From a virus, in the IMG/VR virus record IMGVR_UViG_3300002052_000002, positions 48,901 through 112,900 of that record: DNA of 64,000 nucleotides, one strand, 5' to 3'. Position 1 is the stretch's first letter, and each line of letters opens with the position of its first letter. Positions 1 to 8,488 of this stretch are shown piece after piece. A program made the position numbers and the translations under genes. Under the pieces are notes generated by a model. The model did no database searches and was not told where the DNA came from. It was given only the letters and a program-made list of their open reading frames with translations.

Positions 1-1182
1 GCTGCATCTAATTTCCAATTAACAGGGCAAGTAAATCAGGCTATCCAAGTTTATGCATCTGGTGGGGATGATTTTAGATCATACTTAAAATTATTCTGTC
101 GACATTGGGGATATTCGTTTGCTCAAGTTGAAATAGATGATATTGGTGTTTCAACTCTTACTTATCAGGCATATCGATTCCCATTGACTCATGTAGCAGA
201 TCCTAAAGTTACTCAACCAATGTCAGCGATGTCTGCATCTCCATATACCGATATTAGTGCTGCTTGGTATTCGGCCGCTCAGCAAAGAGATATTGGAGGA
301 ACAAATCGTGATTTCCACGTCATAATTGATGCTTCTGATGAAAACCTTGAAGATGCATATATGAGAATACAGTATTTATTGCTATCAGGTGGAAATATTA
401 ATACTGGCGGAACTTATGGAACAGTAGTTGGAGACACAGCAGATCACCTGTTACATTTTACTGGAGACACTCTATATACAGAATTCTATTCTATTGAACC
501 TACTGGTGGAACATATATAGATAATTTCCAAACTGATGACATCAATCGACTAATCTTTGTAGATGATACTGGAACAGAACGGCAATTCCCATATACTGCA
601 GTCCTTACGCTTCAGTTTGGAGCTAATGTCTACGGCGATTCTAATTCTAAATATTGGGTATATTTTACGGATATTCCAAGTGGTAATTATGGAGATTCGG
701 ATGCTTATTTAGTTAATACAGATAATTATGTTGCTACTGTTGCTAGAGCACGTAATTCTAATACCGCATACTTAACTGCAGCCAATGCTCATGGATTGTC
801 TGCTGAGGATGGTATCGAAGTAGTGGATGTTGGTGGAGCTGGATATAATGGTGTATGGATAGTTTTAGATACTCCAAGTAACACTGAACTATCTTATGCT
901 TGTACAGCTGGAGATGAAAGTTATACTGCTGATACTGATGGAACAATCTATGAGCAAATGGCTGGTAAAGTATGGGGACAATCCTCTGTTCAGAAATCAT
1001 TTGCCTATGATACTAATAGCCAGGGTGGAAGAACATCTGGTTCTAATGCAGACGTAACTGCGGTATCTATTGGCCTATCGTCTTCTCAGTTTGTTCTAGC
1101 AACTGGAACTATTCAGAGAAGTACTGCCAACTCGGTTTCATTGGTTTCGGCCTTGGAAAGAAACTACCAGAATCCTGCATAA
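1..1182 (+). CDS. Virion structural protein, 5' end outside the window
   Basis: The reading frame is open from base 1, so this is the C-terminal 393 residues of a longer protein; the only internal candidate start (TTG at 184) has no ribosome site and the upstream codons read naturally as protein. The sequence is rich in Thr, Ser, Gly, Asp and Tyr and poor in Lys, as in beta-rich phage tail or neck proteins. No enzyme motif is visible. It lies at the head of a same-strand run of virion genes that leads to the portal gene, with a 13-base gap to the next gene. A fibre, neck or tail-sheath-like role is possible but cannot be decided from sequence alone. Confidence 0.6.
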   Translation, partial: AASNFQLTGQVNQAIQVYASGGDDFRSYLKLFCRHWGYSFAQVEIDDIGVSTLTYQAYRFPLTHVADPKVTQPMSAMSASPYTDISAAWYSAAQQRDIGGTNRDFHVIIDASDENLEDAYMRIQYLLLSGGNINTGGTYGTVVGDTADHLLHFTGDTLYTEFYSIEPTGGTYIDNFQTDDINRLIFVDDTGTERQFPYTAVLTLQFGANVYGDSNSKYWVYFTDIPSGNYGDSDAYLVNTDNYVATVARARNSNTAYLTAANAHGLSAEDGIEVVDVGGAGYNGVWIVLDTPSNTELSYACTAGDESYTADTDGTIYEQMAGKVWGQSSVQKSFAYDTNSQGGRTSGSNADVTAVSIGLSSSQFVLATGTIQRSTANSVSLVSALERNYQNPA

Positions 1183-1195
1183 CTAGGAGGATGGC

Positions 1196-1648
1196 ATGGC
1201 GTATACTTTCGATGGTACTAATAAAATTATCACGTACTCTATTGGAACAACTGCAATAGATGTGAAAGATATCTATTCCAGATGGAAGAATTGGGTCCAA
1301 GATGAAGGAAGTATGTATCTAAAAGCTATAGATATTGTTGGTGGGGATCCAATTGATGAAATTAATGGGATTTATATTTCTACGTATGTATTTCTTATAA
1401 ATGGTTGGAGGATTCGGCCAGCAGAGGAGAATCATAAGGTAAAAGTACATAGTGGGATCCTACTGACTGATGTTGGAGAAAGTCCCTTTATCTCAACTGT
1501 AGGAAGTTATAATGTACTTGTAGAGTATTCACAGCCAGTTACTTCACAGACTGTAATGCTAGAAACGGGAATTAGTGGATTAACACAGGAAGAAAGTGAA
1601 CAGTTATTTAAAGCATTAACTACTGCAAAATTCTTGGCTTTGAAATAG
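1196..1648 (+). CDS. Small virion-associated protein, function unknown
   Basis: Encodes 150 residues starting 6 bases after a strong AGGAGG ribosome site. The N-terminal half has alternating hydrophobic and polar residues suggesting beta strands (for example the stretch around VFLINGWRIRP) and the C-terminal 35 residues look helical. No catalytic or metal-binding motif is seen. It sits between a structural gene and the portal region, which suggests a small tail, collar or fibre-associated protein. The family is not recognised. Confidence 0.55.
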   Translation: MAYTFDGTNKIITYSIGTTAIDVKDIYSRWKNWVQDEGSMYLKAIDIVGGDPIDEINGIYISTYVFLINGWRIRPAEENHKVKVHSGILLTDVGESPFISTVGSYNVLVEYSQPVTSQTVMLETGISGLTQEESEQLFKALTTAKFLALK

Positions 1649-1656
1649 GAGTACTG

Positions 1657-2016
1657 ATGAATTGGTTATATAATATATTATCTCCTAGAAATGAATTAGA
1701 ATCGATAGAAGCGATGCTGGTCCACAGATTACCAGAATTCTTATACACGTCAGTTCCTGATATAGCGTTTCCTGAGCCGACGACCAGTGAATTGTTAAAT
1801 AACTTGATTAGACATGATTTTATTATACATCCTTCGACAGGGAATGTTATGACCGCATGGGATGTTAATAAAGTAGTAAAAGATAATTTAAAAACTATCT
1901 CCCATAATATGGCTTTAGAGTCACAAGTTGTGGAGAAAATCAAACCTATTCTTACGCGAGGTCTTCTTCCGGAATACCAATCACCAGGATGGGCACGATT
2001 TCTAAGATATTTGTAG
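1657..2016 (+). CDS. Hypothetical protein upstream of the portal gene
   Basis: Encodes 119 residues from an ATG preceded by AGGAGT, eight bases after the previous stop. The protein is mixed helical with a Pro/Glu-containing middle and no Cys. No domain is recognised. Its tight spacing with neighbours shows it belongs to the structural operon. The distal 28 bases read through the ribosome site of the next gene. Confidence 0.5.
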   Translation: MNWLYNILSPRNELESIEAMLVHRLPEFLYTSVPDIAFPEPTTSELLNNLIRHDFIIHPSTGNVMTAWDVNKVVKDNLKTISHNMALESQVVEKIKPILTRGLLPEYQSPGWARFLRYL

Positions 2017-2027
2017 GAGGTTTAATA

Positions 2028-2237
2028 ATGCCGAAGAAGAGCGATAACGAAATGAATGGAGAACAATCATACATATCTAAGATTGAAAGTGCAGCTAGAA
2101 AAAAGATGTATGATTTTCTAGGGTGGAAGAAAGAACAAGGCCCAGAAGCTCCAAGGGCTTGGAGAGCAAGAAAAGAACAAGGTCCAGGATTCTGGGGAGC
2201 AGATATTGGAGTTTCAGAAGAGAAAAAGAAAAAGTAA
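2028..2237 (+). CDS. Small highly charged protein upstream of the portal
   Basis: Encodes 69 residues. An earlier in-frame ATG at 1989 exists, but a TAGGAGG ribosome site at 2014-2020 places the start at 2028, just after the previous stop. The protein is Lys/Glu/Arg-rich and carries a short internal repeat: the block KKEQGPEAPRAWRAR is followed by RKEQGPGFWGAD. It ends in a poly-Lys tail. No family is recognised; it may be a minor head or DNA-associated protein. Confidence 0.5.
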   Translation: MPKKSDNEMNGEQSYISKIESAARKKMYDFLGWKKEQGPEAPRAWRARKEQGPGFWGADIGVSEEKKKK

Positions 2238-2247
2238 GGGGTAAATT

Positions 2248-4050
2248 ATGCCTATAATTGCTGCGCATCAAGGAATGATGTCCGACGTCCCATTGAAAGA
2301 GGATCCAGCTACACATATTGCTAACCTGTATCTATCTGGAAAACAGTGGCGTCAGGCAACGGAAGATAGGTGGAAGAGATTCTATAAACTCTACCGAAGT
2401 TATAGAGACGCAAGTTCCCATCCGTTTAAAAGTAACATCTTTGTTCCTTATATATTTTCTATTGTGGAAAGTTTAGTTCCAAAGATGTTGGGTACGGTAT
2501 TTAATACTAGGCCGATCATATCAATCCAGCCTAGAAAGGGAAGAACAGTTGGCCTCTGTAAGTTATTGGAATCATTACTGGAATATCAACTAGACGAAGA
2601 GCAATTAGAGTTCTTCTCTAAGATTTTGGAGTTCTTCAAAGAGACTTGTATTTATGGAACTGCATTCATGAAAGTAATTCCAAGATTTAATGATGATGAG
2701 TTAGTTTCTTTCAACTATATAGATTTAGAACCAATTGACCTATTTAATATATTTCCTGATTACCGTGCCAAATCGATACGGCGGATGAAATATATAATTC
2801 AGCTATCCTATATGGACTTGGATGAACTACAACATATGGAGAAACAAGGGTTCTACAAGAATGTAAAGGAAGTAGGAAATATATTAGAGGCTAATATGAA
2901 TATTGATGAGGCTAAACGACAAAGGTTGGCTTCAGTCGGAATCTTAGATGAGTATGGATTCGATGCACAGCGTAAAACAGTTGAAGTTTTAGAATATTGG
3001 GACAGAGATAAGATTTATGTAATCGGCGGAAGAAAAGTAATTCTTAAGGAAGAGGATAACCCATTTAGCGGCTTGTTGCCCTATATAATGGCAAGATATG
3101 TACCAGTTCAACACGAACTATATGGAATTGGAATCCCAGAAGTCGCAGAATCTTTACAAGAAGAACTTAATACTGTACGTAATCAGAGAATGGACAATGT
3201 TAATTTAATCATTAATCGAATGTTTGTTGCTCATAAATACGCAGACATTGACTTTGACCAATTAGTATCATATCCAGGAAATGTAATCTTAACTAATAAC
3301 ATGGATGCCGTAAAGCCTTTAGATACAAGAGACATTACCAAATCGGCCTACATGGAAGAAGAAATTATTAAGAGAGACATAGATAACGCTACTGGAGAAT
3401 TTGCTTATTCGCGAGGAGAAGCACCAGAAAGACGAGAAACAGCAACAGGAATAGTTAGACTGCAGCAAGCCGCTAATATTAGATTTGACACAATAGTGAA
3501 ATCATTAGAGTTTACTGTACTACGACATATCGCTAAGATGTTCTTATGGTTAGATTACCACTTCTTGTCACCAGAAGCGATGGCTAAAATTGTTGGGCAA
3601 GAAGAATTCATGAAGTATAATGGAATAGAGTTTTATAATCAGGATATAGAAGATGTTTTAAAGCAGTATAACTTCCAGCCTATGGGCTCCGCTACTACGG
3701 CTGTAAAAGAAGTACGAATCCAGCAAATGATGCAAGCCTATAGATTGTTTAATATGGATCCAATGATCAATCAGTTAGCATTAAGGAGAATGGTCCTTAG
3801 TGCATTGGAAATCAAGAATGAAGACGAATTACTTCAGCCACCTCCCATGATGGGACCAGGAGCAGGAATGCCTGGAATGATGGGGCCTGGACAAGCTGGT
3901 CCTGGCGGGGTACAAGCTCCAGCTCCTCCTCAAGCTCCGCAACCTGGTCAGAAGGCTATCCCAGCAGAACGGCAAATGGCCGAAATGATGAGGGTAGCTG
4001 GTGGTGGCCTTATCAAAGGAGGCCCGACGTTTCCTCAAAACGTGGGCTAA
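2248..4050 (+). CDS. Portal protein (head-tail connector)
   Basis: Encodes 600 residues, a usual length for portal proteins of short-tailed phages. Portals form the dodecameric ring at the capsid vertex through which DNA is packaged and ejected. Features typical of the family are the N-terminal helical region with many aromatic residues, the stretch NIFVPYIFSIVESLVPKM (about residues 64-81), the middle MDNVNLIINRMF segment that resembles the portal tunnel/stem region, and a DNATGEF region followed by a segment with RRETATGI. The C-terminal 70 residues are Pro/Gly/Met-rich and probably disordered. It is followed directly by a small gene, a scaffold-like gene and the capsid gene, the standard head-gene order. 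The start has AAGGGG upstream. No large terminase precedes it within the window. Confidence 0.85.
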   Translation: MPIIAAHQGMMSDVPLKEDPATHIANLYLSGKQWRQATEDRWKRFYKLYRSYRDASSHPFKSNIFVPYIFSIVESLVPKMLGTVFNTRPIISIQPRKGRTVGLCKLLESLLEYQLDEEQLEFFSKILEFFKETCIYGTAFMKVIPRFNDDELVSFNYIDLEPIDLFNIFPDYRAKSIRRMKYIIQLSYMDLDELQHMEKQGFYKNVKEVGNILEANMNIDEAKRQRLASVGILDEYGFDAQRKTVEVLEYWDRDKIYVIGGRKVILKEEDNPFSGLLPYIMARYVPVQHELYGIGIPEVAESLQEELNTVRNQRMDNVNLIINRMFVAHKYADIDFDQLVSYPGNVILTNNMDAVKPLDTRDITKSAYMEEEIIKRDIDNATGEFAYSRGEAPERRETATGIVRLQQAANIRFDTIVKSLEFTVLRHIAKMFLWLDYHFLSPEAMAKIVGQEEFMKYNGIEFYNQDIEDVLKQYNFQPMGSATTAVKEVRIQQMMQAYRLFNMDPMINQLALRRMVLSALEIKNEDELLQPPPMMGPGAGMPGMMGPGQAGPGGVQAPAPPQAPQPGQKAIPAERQMAEMMRVAGGGLIKGGPTFPQNVG

Positions 4051-4064
4051 TATAGGAGACTAAT

Positions 4065-4382
4065 ATGCCAAAAAGCAGATTAGAAATGGTAATGGCTGAT
4101 GAAGCTACTAAAGTAGATGACTCAGCTAAACTACGGCAGCAAGCCGATGAATTTTATGCCTTGAAAGTCACGCTCGATAGTCGTGGCTGGAAAGAGATTA
4201 TTGGTAAGTATCTAGCAAACCGCCTAGATCTTAACAGATTTCTCCAAACTAAAACAACTCAAGAAAGGCACGAAATGTATGGTGCTCTTAACGAGGTGCA
4301 AGAATTTATAAGTTTCTTAGAACAGAAACTCAAAGATGGAGAAAAGGCAGTTATGGTACTTAACCGAAGGGAGGAAAAATGA
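4065..4382 (+). CDS. Small helical protein between portal and scaffold
   Basis: Encodes 105 residues, mostly alpha-helical and charged, with no recognised motif. It begins after TAGGAGAC and its stop overlaps the start of the next gene by four bases (ATGA), so the two are probably translationally coupled. Its position suggests a head-assembly or portal-associated accessory factor, but this rests on context only. Confidence 0.5.
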   Translation: MPKSRLEMVMADEATKVDDSAKLRQQADEFYALKVTLDSRGWKEIIGKYLANRLDLNRFLQTKTTQERHEMYGALNEVQEFISFLEQKLKDGEKAVMVLNRREEK

Positions 4383-5479
4383 GTAAAACAATGGACGACT
4401 TACAAAGTCAAGTTAACGACATGCAGATGGGTCTAACTTCGGACGACGATCTGCAAGCCCTGTTCGATGGTCTACCAGAAGTGGGAACGACTGAACCCGT
4501 ACAGGCTGCTTCGGCGGGAGATAATCCGCCAACACCTCCGGCCCCTGAGCCAACCCCTGCTCCTGCGCCAGCTCCGGCCCCACAGCCGACGCCTGCGCCG
4601 AAGCCAGAACCTACTCCGGCACCAACGCCGGATCCGACCCAGGGAAAACCGCCCGTTTCTGATGTGCCTGACAAATTCAGAGACGTGGATGTGCAAGCTT
4701 CATTGAATAAAGCCGTAAAATCGTATGAGGAATTAGAAGCTCGGCACGCAGCTCAAGAAAAAGAGCTAGCAAATTTGAGGAAACTAGTTGGTCAATTGAC
4801 TACTGGTACTACTCCTCAGCCGACTCCTAGCGTACCTACACAGGTTCCGGTAGCGACACCGACAGTAGTGGACGAGGAAATTCCCGATTCGGATTACTTC
4901 GAAAAACCCAATGAAGCTGTAGGCAAAAAGGTCCTTCAGGATCTTAATAAATATGCTCCTGAATTGATCGCTAAGAAGATCATGGAGTATCACGATTGGA
5001 ATACCCGCCAGATGATACTTCGAGATTTTCGAAGGGAACATCCAGATTTCGATAATTATGTTCAGGATATTCTACAAATCGCTCAGGCTCGGCCTGATAT
5101 AGATAGATTACCTCCTGATCAATCATTGCCTATGTTATATGATTTAGCTAAAGAAAGAGCTAGATTAAAACTTGAGACAATGAAGAGAGATCTAGGTATT
5201 CCTGAGATAACGCCTGCGCCTCAACCTGCACCAGCCCCCGCACCTTCAACAGAAGAGATAGCGAAGATGGTTCAGGCTAGGTTGATCGAAGAAATCAATC
5301 GACGAAGACGCGCTTCAGGCATCACTGGAGCAGAAGGAACGCCCCCTGTGAATCCACAGGATAGAGCAACTCCGGCTCCGAAACCACAAGAGAAAACCTA
5401 CGGTGAAGAGGTTTTCGATAGAATGATGGCTACTAAACCAAAGCATCCTGATGATATATTGGGAACTGCGAGGTTATAA
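4379..5479 (+). CDS. Probable capsid scaffold protein
   Basis: Encodes 366 residues. Residues about 45-95 form a long Pro/Ala/Thr/Gln linker made of repeated PAP and PTP units, followed by a coiled-coil-like stretch (about 105-140, Lys/Glu/Leu heptads), a second Pro-rich linker, a helical acidic middle, and a third PAP linker. It lies between the portal and the major capsid gene and is acidic, elongated and low in aromatic residues at its ends, all features of phage scaffolding proteins, which guide capsid assembly and then leave. No protease motif is visible. The linker DNA is locally GC-rich compared with neighbours because of Pro/Ala codons, not necessarily because of transfer. Confidence 0.6.
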   Translation: MSKTMDDLQSQVNDMQMGLTSDDDLQALFDGLPEVGTTEPVQAASAGDNPPTPPAPEPTPAPAPAPAPQPTPAPKPEPTPAPTPDPTQGKPPVSDVPDKFRDVDVQASLNKAVKSYEELEARHAAQEKELANLRKLVGQLTTGTTPQPTPSVPTQVPVATPTVVDEEIPDSDYFEKPNEAVGKKVLQDLNKYAPELIAKKIMEYHDWNTRQMILRDFRREHPDFDNYVQDILQIAQARPDIDRLPPDQSLPMLYDLAKERARLKLETMKRDLGIPEITPAPQPAPAPAPSTEEIAKMVQARLIEEINRRRRASGITGAEGTPPVNPQDRATPAPKPQEKTYGEEVFDRMMATKPKHPDDILGTARL

Positions 5480-5523
5480 GCTATCACTTGCACATTTTAT
5501 AAAGAGGAGGTGCTTCATAGACT

Positions 5524-6711
5524 ATGGCAGTGACCGTTATTTCTGGTGCAACCGGAAGTTTAGGAACTAATGCTATTTTAGCAGCTCAGAAAGTTGTTGA
5601 CATTAGCGATAAGATCTACTTACTGGAACCCAACGCGGCTCCTTTATATGTTCTTGTTTCTAAGTTAGGGAAAGACGTTACTATCAATCCAGCTTTTAGT
5701 TGGTTGGAAGACGAGCTTCAGCCCTCTTGGACAACTCTTGCAGTTTCAGCAGCAGCAGGCGATGGCACTCTGACGGCGTCTAACGGATACGTTAATAAAT
5801 TTGATCTGTTGAAAGTCCCTTCTACGGGCGAGGTTATGCTTGCTCATACAGTGTCTTCGACAGCAGTTCAGGTTTATCGTGCGTACGGTACGACAATCGC
5901 AGCGTGCGCTGATGCTGGTGTTGATATCCTAATTCTTGGTCCAGCTTTTGCAGAAGGTTCTCTTGGAACAGACCTTGCAACCGTAACAACCCAGACAAAT
6001 GAGGTATGGAATTATACTCAGTTGTTTAGAAAGTCCTGCGAAGTAACTCGTACATTGGCTAATACCGAGCTCTATGGTGGGCCCGAAAGGAACAACCAGA
6101 GGAGAAAGAAAGGTATCGAGCTTATGCGAGATTTCGAAAGGATGTTCTTGTTCGGCGAAGGACTCCAAGATACTGGTGCTGGTAAAGACACTAACCTAAC
6201 CCATGCGCGTAGGACAATGAGAGGAGTAGATTCTTTTATTGCTTCTAATGCGACTGCGGCAGGCGGAGTTCTTACCGAATCAGAATTTGAGGCTTTCTTG
6301 CGAACCGTATTTCGGTACGGCGGATCATCCAGGTATTTGTTCTGCGCTCCCCTGATCCTTTCAGTGATCAGCCAGTGGGCACAGGGTAAACTCCAGATGT
6401 TCCCTAAGGACAAGAGTTATGGTGTTGCTATTACTCAGTATCTGTCTCCTCAGGGCTCAGTGAATTTGATTCGTGAGTTCATGTTGGAGAATGCTGGTGG
6501 AGTTTCTAGTGTTTCCTACTATGGCGGATATGCCTTTGCACTCGCTCTAGAAGAGATCAGGTATCGTTACCTGCAGAACAGAGATGTTCAGCTTGAAACT
6601 GATATCCAGGCTCCTGGGGACGATTCGTTCAAAGATCAGTATATCTGCGAAGTTAGTATGGAATTTCGTCAGCAGAGAATGCACGGAAAACTTACTGGCG
6701 TGACTGGTTAA
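5524..6711 (+). CDS. Major capsid protein, SU10/DUF5309-like
   Basis: Encodes 395 residues with balanced composition and the better-regulated codon pattern expected of an abundant product. The middle region, with NNQRRKKGIELMRDFERMFL (about residues 189-208), resembles the helix-loop area of the DUF5309 / SU10 major capsid family, which has the HK97 fold. The N-terminus has the usual loop followed by a beta-rich insertion (about 60-130). It is preceded by the scaffold candidate and followed by a gap with a hairpin, both typical of a highly expressed capsid gene. A GGAGGTG ribosome site lies 12 or so bases before the ATG, slightly far. The assignment rests on position, length and resemblance. 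Confidence 0.78.
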   Translation: MAVTVISGATGSLGTNAILAAQKVVDISDKIYLLEPNAAPLYVLVSKLGKDVTINPAFSWLEDELQPSWTTLAVSAAAGDGTLTASNGYVNKFDLLKVPSTGEVMLAHTVSSTAVQVYRAYGTTIAACADAGVDILILGPAFAEGSLGTDLATVTTQTNEVWNYTQLFRKSCEVTRTLANTELYGGPERNNQRRKKGIELMRDFERMFLFGEGLQDTGAGKDTNLTHARRTMRGVDSFIASNATAAGGVLTESEFEAFLRTVFRYGGSSRYLFCAPLILSVISQWAQGKLQMFPKDKSYGVAITQYLSPQGSVNLIREFMLENAGGVSSVSYYGGYAFALALEEIRYRYLQNRDVQLETDIQAPGDDSFKDQYICEVSMEFRQQRMHGKLTGVTG

Positions 6712-6761
6712 TTCTAGTTATTCCAAGTTTTCTTTAGCATAGATACTATAGATTTATTGCT

Positions 6762-6786
6762 CCATTAGCGAAAGGGCGTCTAATGG
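6762..6786 (+). promoter_or_regulatory. Hairpin in the gap after the capsid gene, with a weak promoter-like sequence before it
   Basis: CCATTAG (6762-6768) pairs perfectly with CTAATGG (6780-6786). The loop can add CG/CG pairs around AAAGGG, giving about nine base pairs with one bulged T. No T-run follows, so it is not a classic terminator. TTCCAA at 6721 and TACTAT at 6744, 17 bases apart, form a poor match to a -35/-10 pair. The element could trim or stabilise capsid mRNA or reduce read-through into the next gene. Confidence 0.4.
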
Positions 6787-6811
6787 ATGAATATAGATGG
6801 AGGTGGAGCTG

Positions 6812-7228
6812 ATGTCAAAACCCACGGAAGTTCATGACCCTTTACTTATTTATATTGCTGCTGCATTAGACATTGCTGGTAGCATAAGAATTGAAGTACC
6901 TAGGAAAACTGGAGAAGACAAAGGAGCATCCCTTTTAGTATGGATTCAATCAAAGAAATTCAAATTGATGGAATTATTACAAAGGAGAGGAGCTTTTGTT
7001 ACTCCTGTATCTGATGGACAATTTAGAGGAAAATGGAAGGATAAGAAAGCAGCAAGACTGCTTAGGCAATTATTGCCTTATCTCCATTTAAGAAGAGAAC
7101 AAGCAAAGATTGGGGTAGAGTTCATGGATGAAAGAGAACTGAACCCGACCGAACATACCGATGCGATATACCGTCTCAGGCTTAAGCTACAAAAGAAAGC
7201 GGATGAAGAGGACGGAAAGGAGAGATAA
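6812..7228 (+). CDS. LAGLIDADG-fold protein with degenerate catalytic motif
   Basis: Encodes 138 residues from the ATG at 6812, which has GGAGGTGG eight bases upstream (an earlier ATG at 6797 lies before that site). Residues near the N-terminus, YIAAALDIAGSI, align position by position with the LAGLIDADG motif (YIAGLIDGDGSI), followed by a strand, a helix (KFKLMELLQRRG), a W-K-x-KKAARLL segment and PYLHLRREQAKIGVEF, the same order as in single-motif LAGLIDADG homing endonucleases. The acidic residue that binds the catalytic metal, just before the last Gly, is Ala here. Nuclease activity is therefore unlikely, while DNA or RNA binding may persist. It sits directly behind the capsid gene. An alternative is a chance resemblance, but the match covers the whole fold. 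Confidence 0.6.
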   Translation: MSKPTEVHDPLLIYIAAALDIAGSIRIEVPRKTGEDKGASLLVWIQSKKFKLMELLQRRGAFVTPVSDGQFRGKWKDKKAARLLRQLLPYLHLRREQAKIGVEFMDERELNPTEHTDAIYRLRLKLQKKADEEDGKER

Positions 7229-7230
7229 AT

Positions 7231-7752
7231 ATGGCTATATTTGCAAGTAGAATGAGAAGTCTAGTAGTGATTTTAGTTCCAACTGAAACTGTCCTAGACG
7301 AGCTTAGACGACCCATGACTATTAAAGGTAAGAAAGCTACCTTTGCTAATGGTCGATATAAAACTGATGACCCGAAAGAAATTGAGATGTTAAGAAATCA
7401 TGCACAGTTTAATATTGAATTTTTTGAGGTCACAGATGAAGCAAAAAGGATTAAAGAATTCCATGAAACTAAAGTTATTCATGGTGCATTAGGTGCTGGC
7501 CCAAAAGTGGAGGGAGATATAGCTCCTCCAGCGATTCCGAGTTTAAAAGAAGAAATTTTGGCAGCAGTTGATGTTAAAATAACCAACGTAATGGGACAGA
7601 TTTTGTCAGCCATTGAAGGGATGCCAAAGCCCGCAGCTGATGAGCCTGTAAAACCCAAGAAAATATTTACGTGCCCTATCTGCAAAGAGCCTTTCCCAAG
7701 TGGTATTGCAGTTGGGAAGCACAAGAAAGAGGCACATCCTGAGGTGAGTTAA
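7231..7752 (+). CDS. Head or neck protein with C-terminal C2H2 zinc-finger-like motif
   Basis: Encodes 173 residues, two bases after the preceding gene. The first 75 residues contain KATFANGRYKTDDPKEIEML, a small beta domain pattern common in phage head-neck proteins. A Pro/Ala linker follows. The last 26 residues hold Cys148-x2-Cys151-x12-His164-x4-His169, a C2H2-type zinc finger. Such fingers in phages are more often protein-protein or nucleic-acid adaptors than transcription factors. It precedes the head-tail adaptor gene, suggesting a role in head completion, but no specific function is known. Confidence 0.5.
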   Translation: MAIFASRMRSLVVILVPTETVLDELRRPMTIKGKKATFANGRYKTDDPKEIEMLRNHAQFNIEFFEVTDEAKRIKEFHETKVIHGALGAGPKVEGDIAPPAIPSLKEEILAAVDVKITNVMGQILSAIEGMPKPAADEPVKPKKIFTCPICKEPFPSGIAVGKHKKEAHPEVS

Positions 7753-7755
7753 ACT

Positions 7756-8478
7756 TTGAATTTTAGTACTCTAAAAGAACGAGTTACGGAGTATCTTGAA
7801 GATCGTACAGATACTGATTTTCAGATTAAAGTTGGTAACTGGATTAATGATACTCGGAAGGACTTGGCCCTAGAGTATGAATTTGATTACCTGTATGTGG
7901 AGGCAACCTATTCCACGAGCGCGGGCTCGGCGGAGTACGCGTTGCCTTCTAGTTTTATAGGTCTAGAAGACGTATGGGTAGGGACCAAGAAATTAGAGAG
8001 ATTATATCTTCCTGAGAGAGATGTGCTTTCTCCAACTGATGTTGATAGCCCTTCTGGAGAGACTTTCTTACTACCAATAGAACAGGGATTAAGTGGAGAC
8101 AGCAACCAGTCGATTCCAGATTATTATATAATTAGAGGCTTTGCACTTGAGCTATGGCCCGTCCCTGATGCTGCATATACTCTGAAGATTAAGTATTATG
8201 CACAGCCTACAGATTTTACTTTAGATGCAGACTACGATCATATTTCAAATTTCCATTTTGATGCCGTGATTTGGGGAGCTGCATTGCGTGGAGCCATATA
8301 CTTAGATGATAATGATAAGATTCAAAAATACGAAGGGTATTATCAGAAGGCCATAGAGAAGATGATAATGAAAGAGAAAAAGAGAGTGGCTAAAGATCAG
8401 CGCCCAAGAATGAAGACTTTCAAAGATTTCTATCTGCCTACATTTAAACGTATGACGAAGATGATACCAATAGAATAA
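7756..8478 (+). CDS. Head-to-tail adaptor protein
   Basis: Encodes 240 residues. The start is the TTG at 7756, eight bases after GAGGTGAG; no nearby ATG exists. The N-terminal helix with a following WINDTRKDLALEYEFDYL segment, the YALPSSFIGLEDVWV strand pair, the LELWPVPDAAYTLKIKYY strand and the late helices are characteristic of adaptor proteins of podoviruses (T7 gp11 / SU10 adaptor type), which bind the portal ring and carry the tail nozzle. Its place between the capsid and tail genes fits this. Confidence 0.65.
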   Translation: MNFSTLKERVTEYLEDRTDTDFQIKVGNWINDTRKDLALEYEFDYLYVEATYSTSAGSAEYALPSSFIGLEDVWVGTKKLERLYLPERDVLSPTDVDSPSGETFLLPIEQGLSGDSNQSIPDYYIIRGFALELWPVPDAAYTLKIKYYAQPTDFTLDADYDHISNFHFDAVIWGAALRGAIYLDDNDKIQKYEGYYQKAIEKMIMKEKKRVAKDQRPRMKTFKDFYLPTFKRMTKMIPIE

Positions 8479-8488
8479 GGGATCTGTA

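Noticed and set aside
184-1182. Taking TTG at 184 as the start of the first gene
   Set aside because: The frame is open to base 1, the TTG has no ribosome site, and the upstream codons read as protein.
4550-4650. A repeat array in the Pro/Ala-rich DNA of the scaffold gene
   Set aside because: It is a coding repeat of PAP/PTP units in frame, not an independent DNA repeat or CRISPR array.
4408-4674. Gly-rich reading frame antisense to the scaffold gene
   Set aside because: A mirror of the Pro/Ala codons, with no ribosome site.
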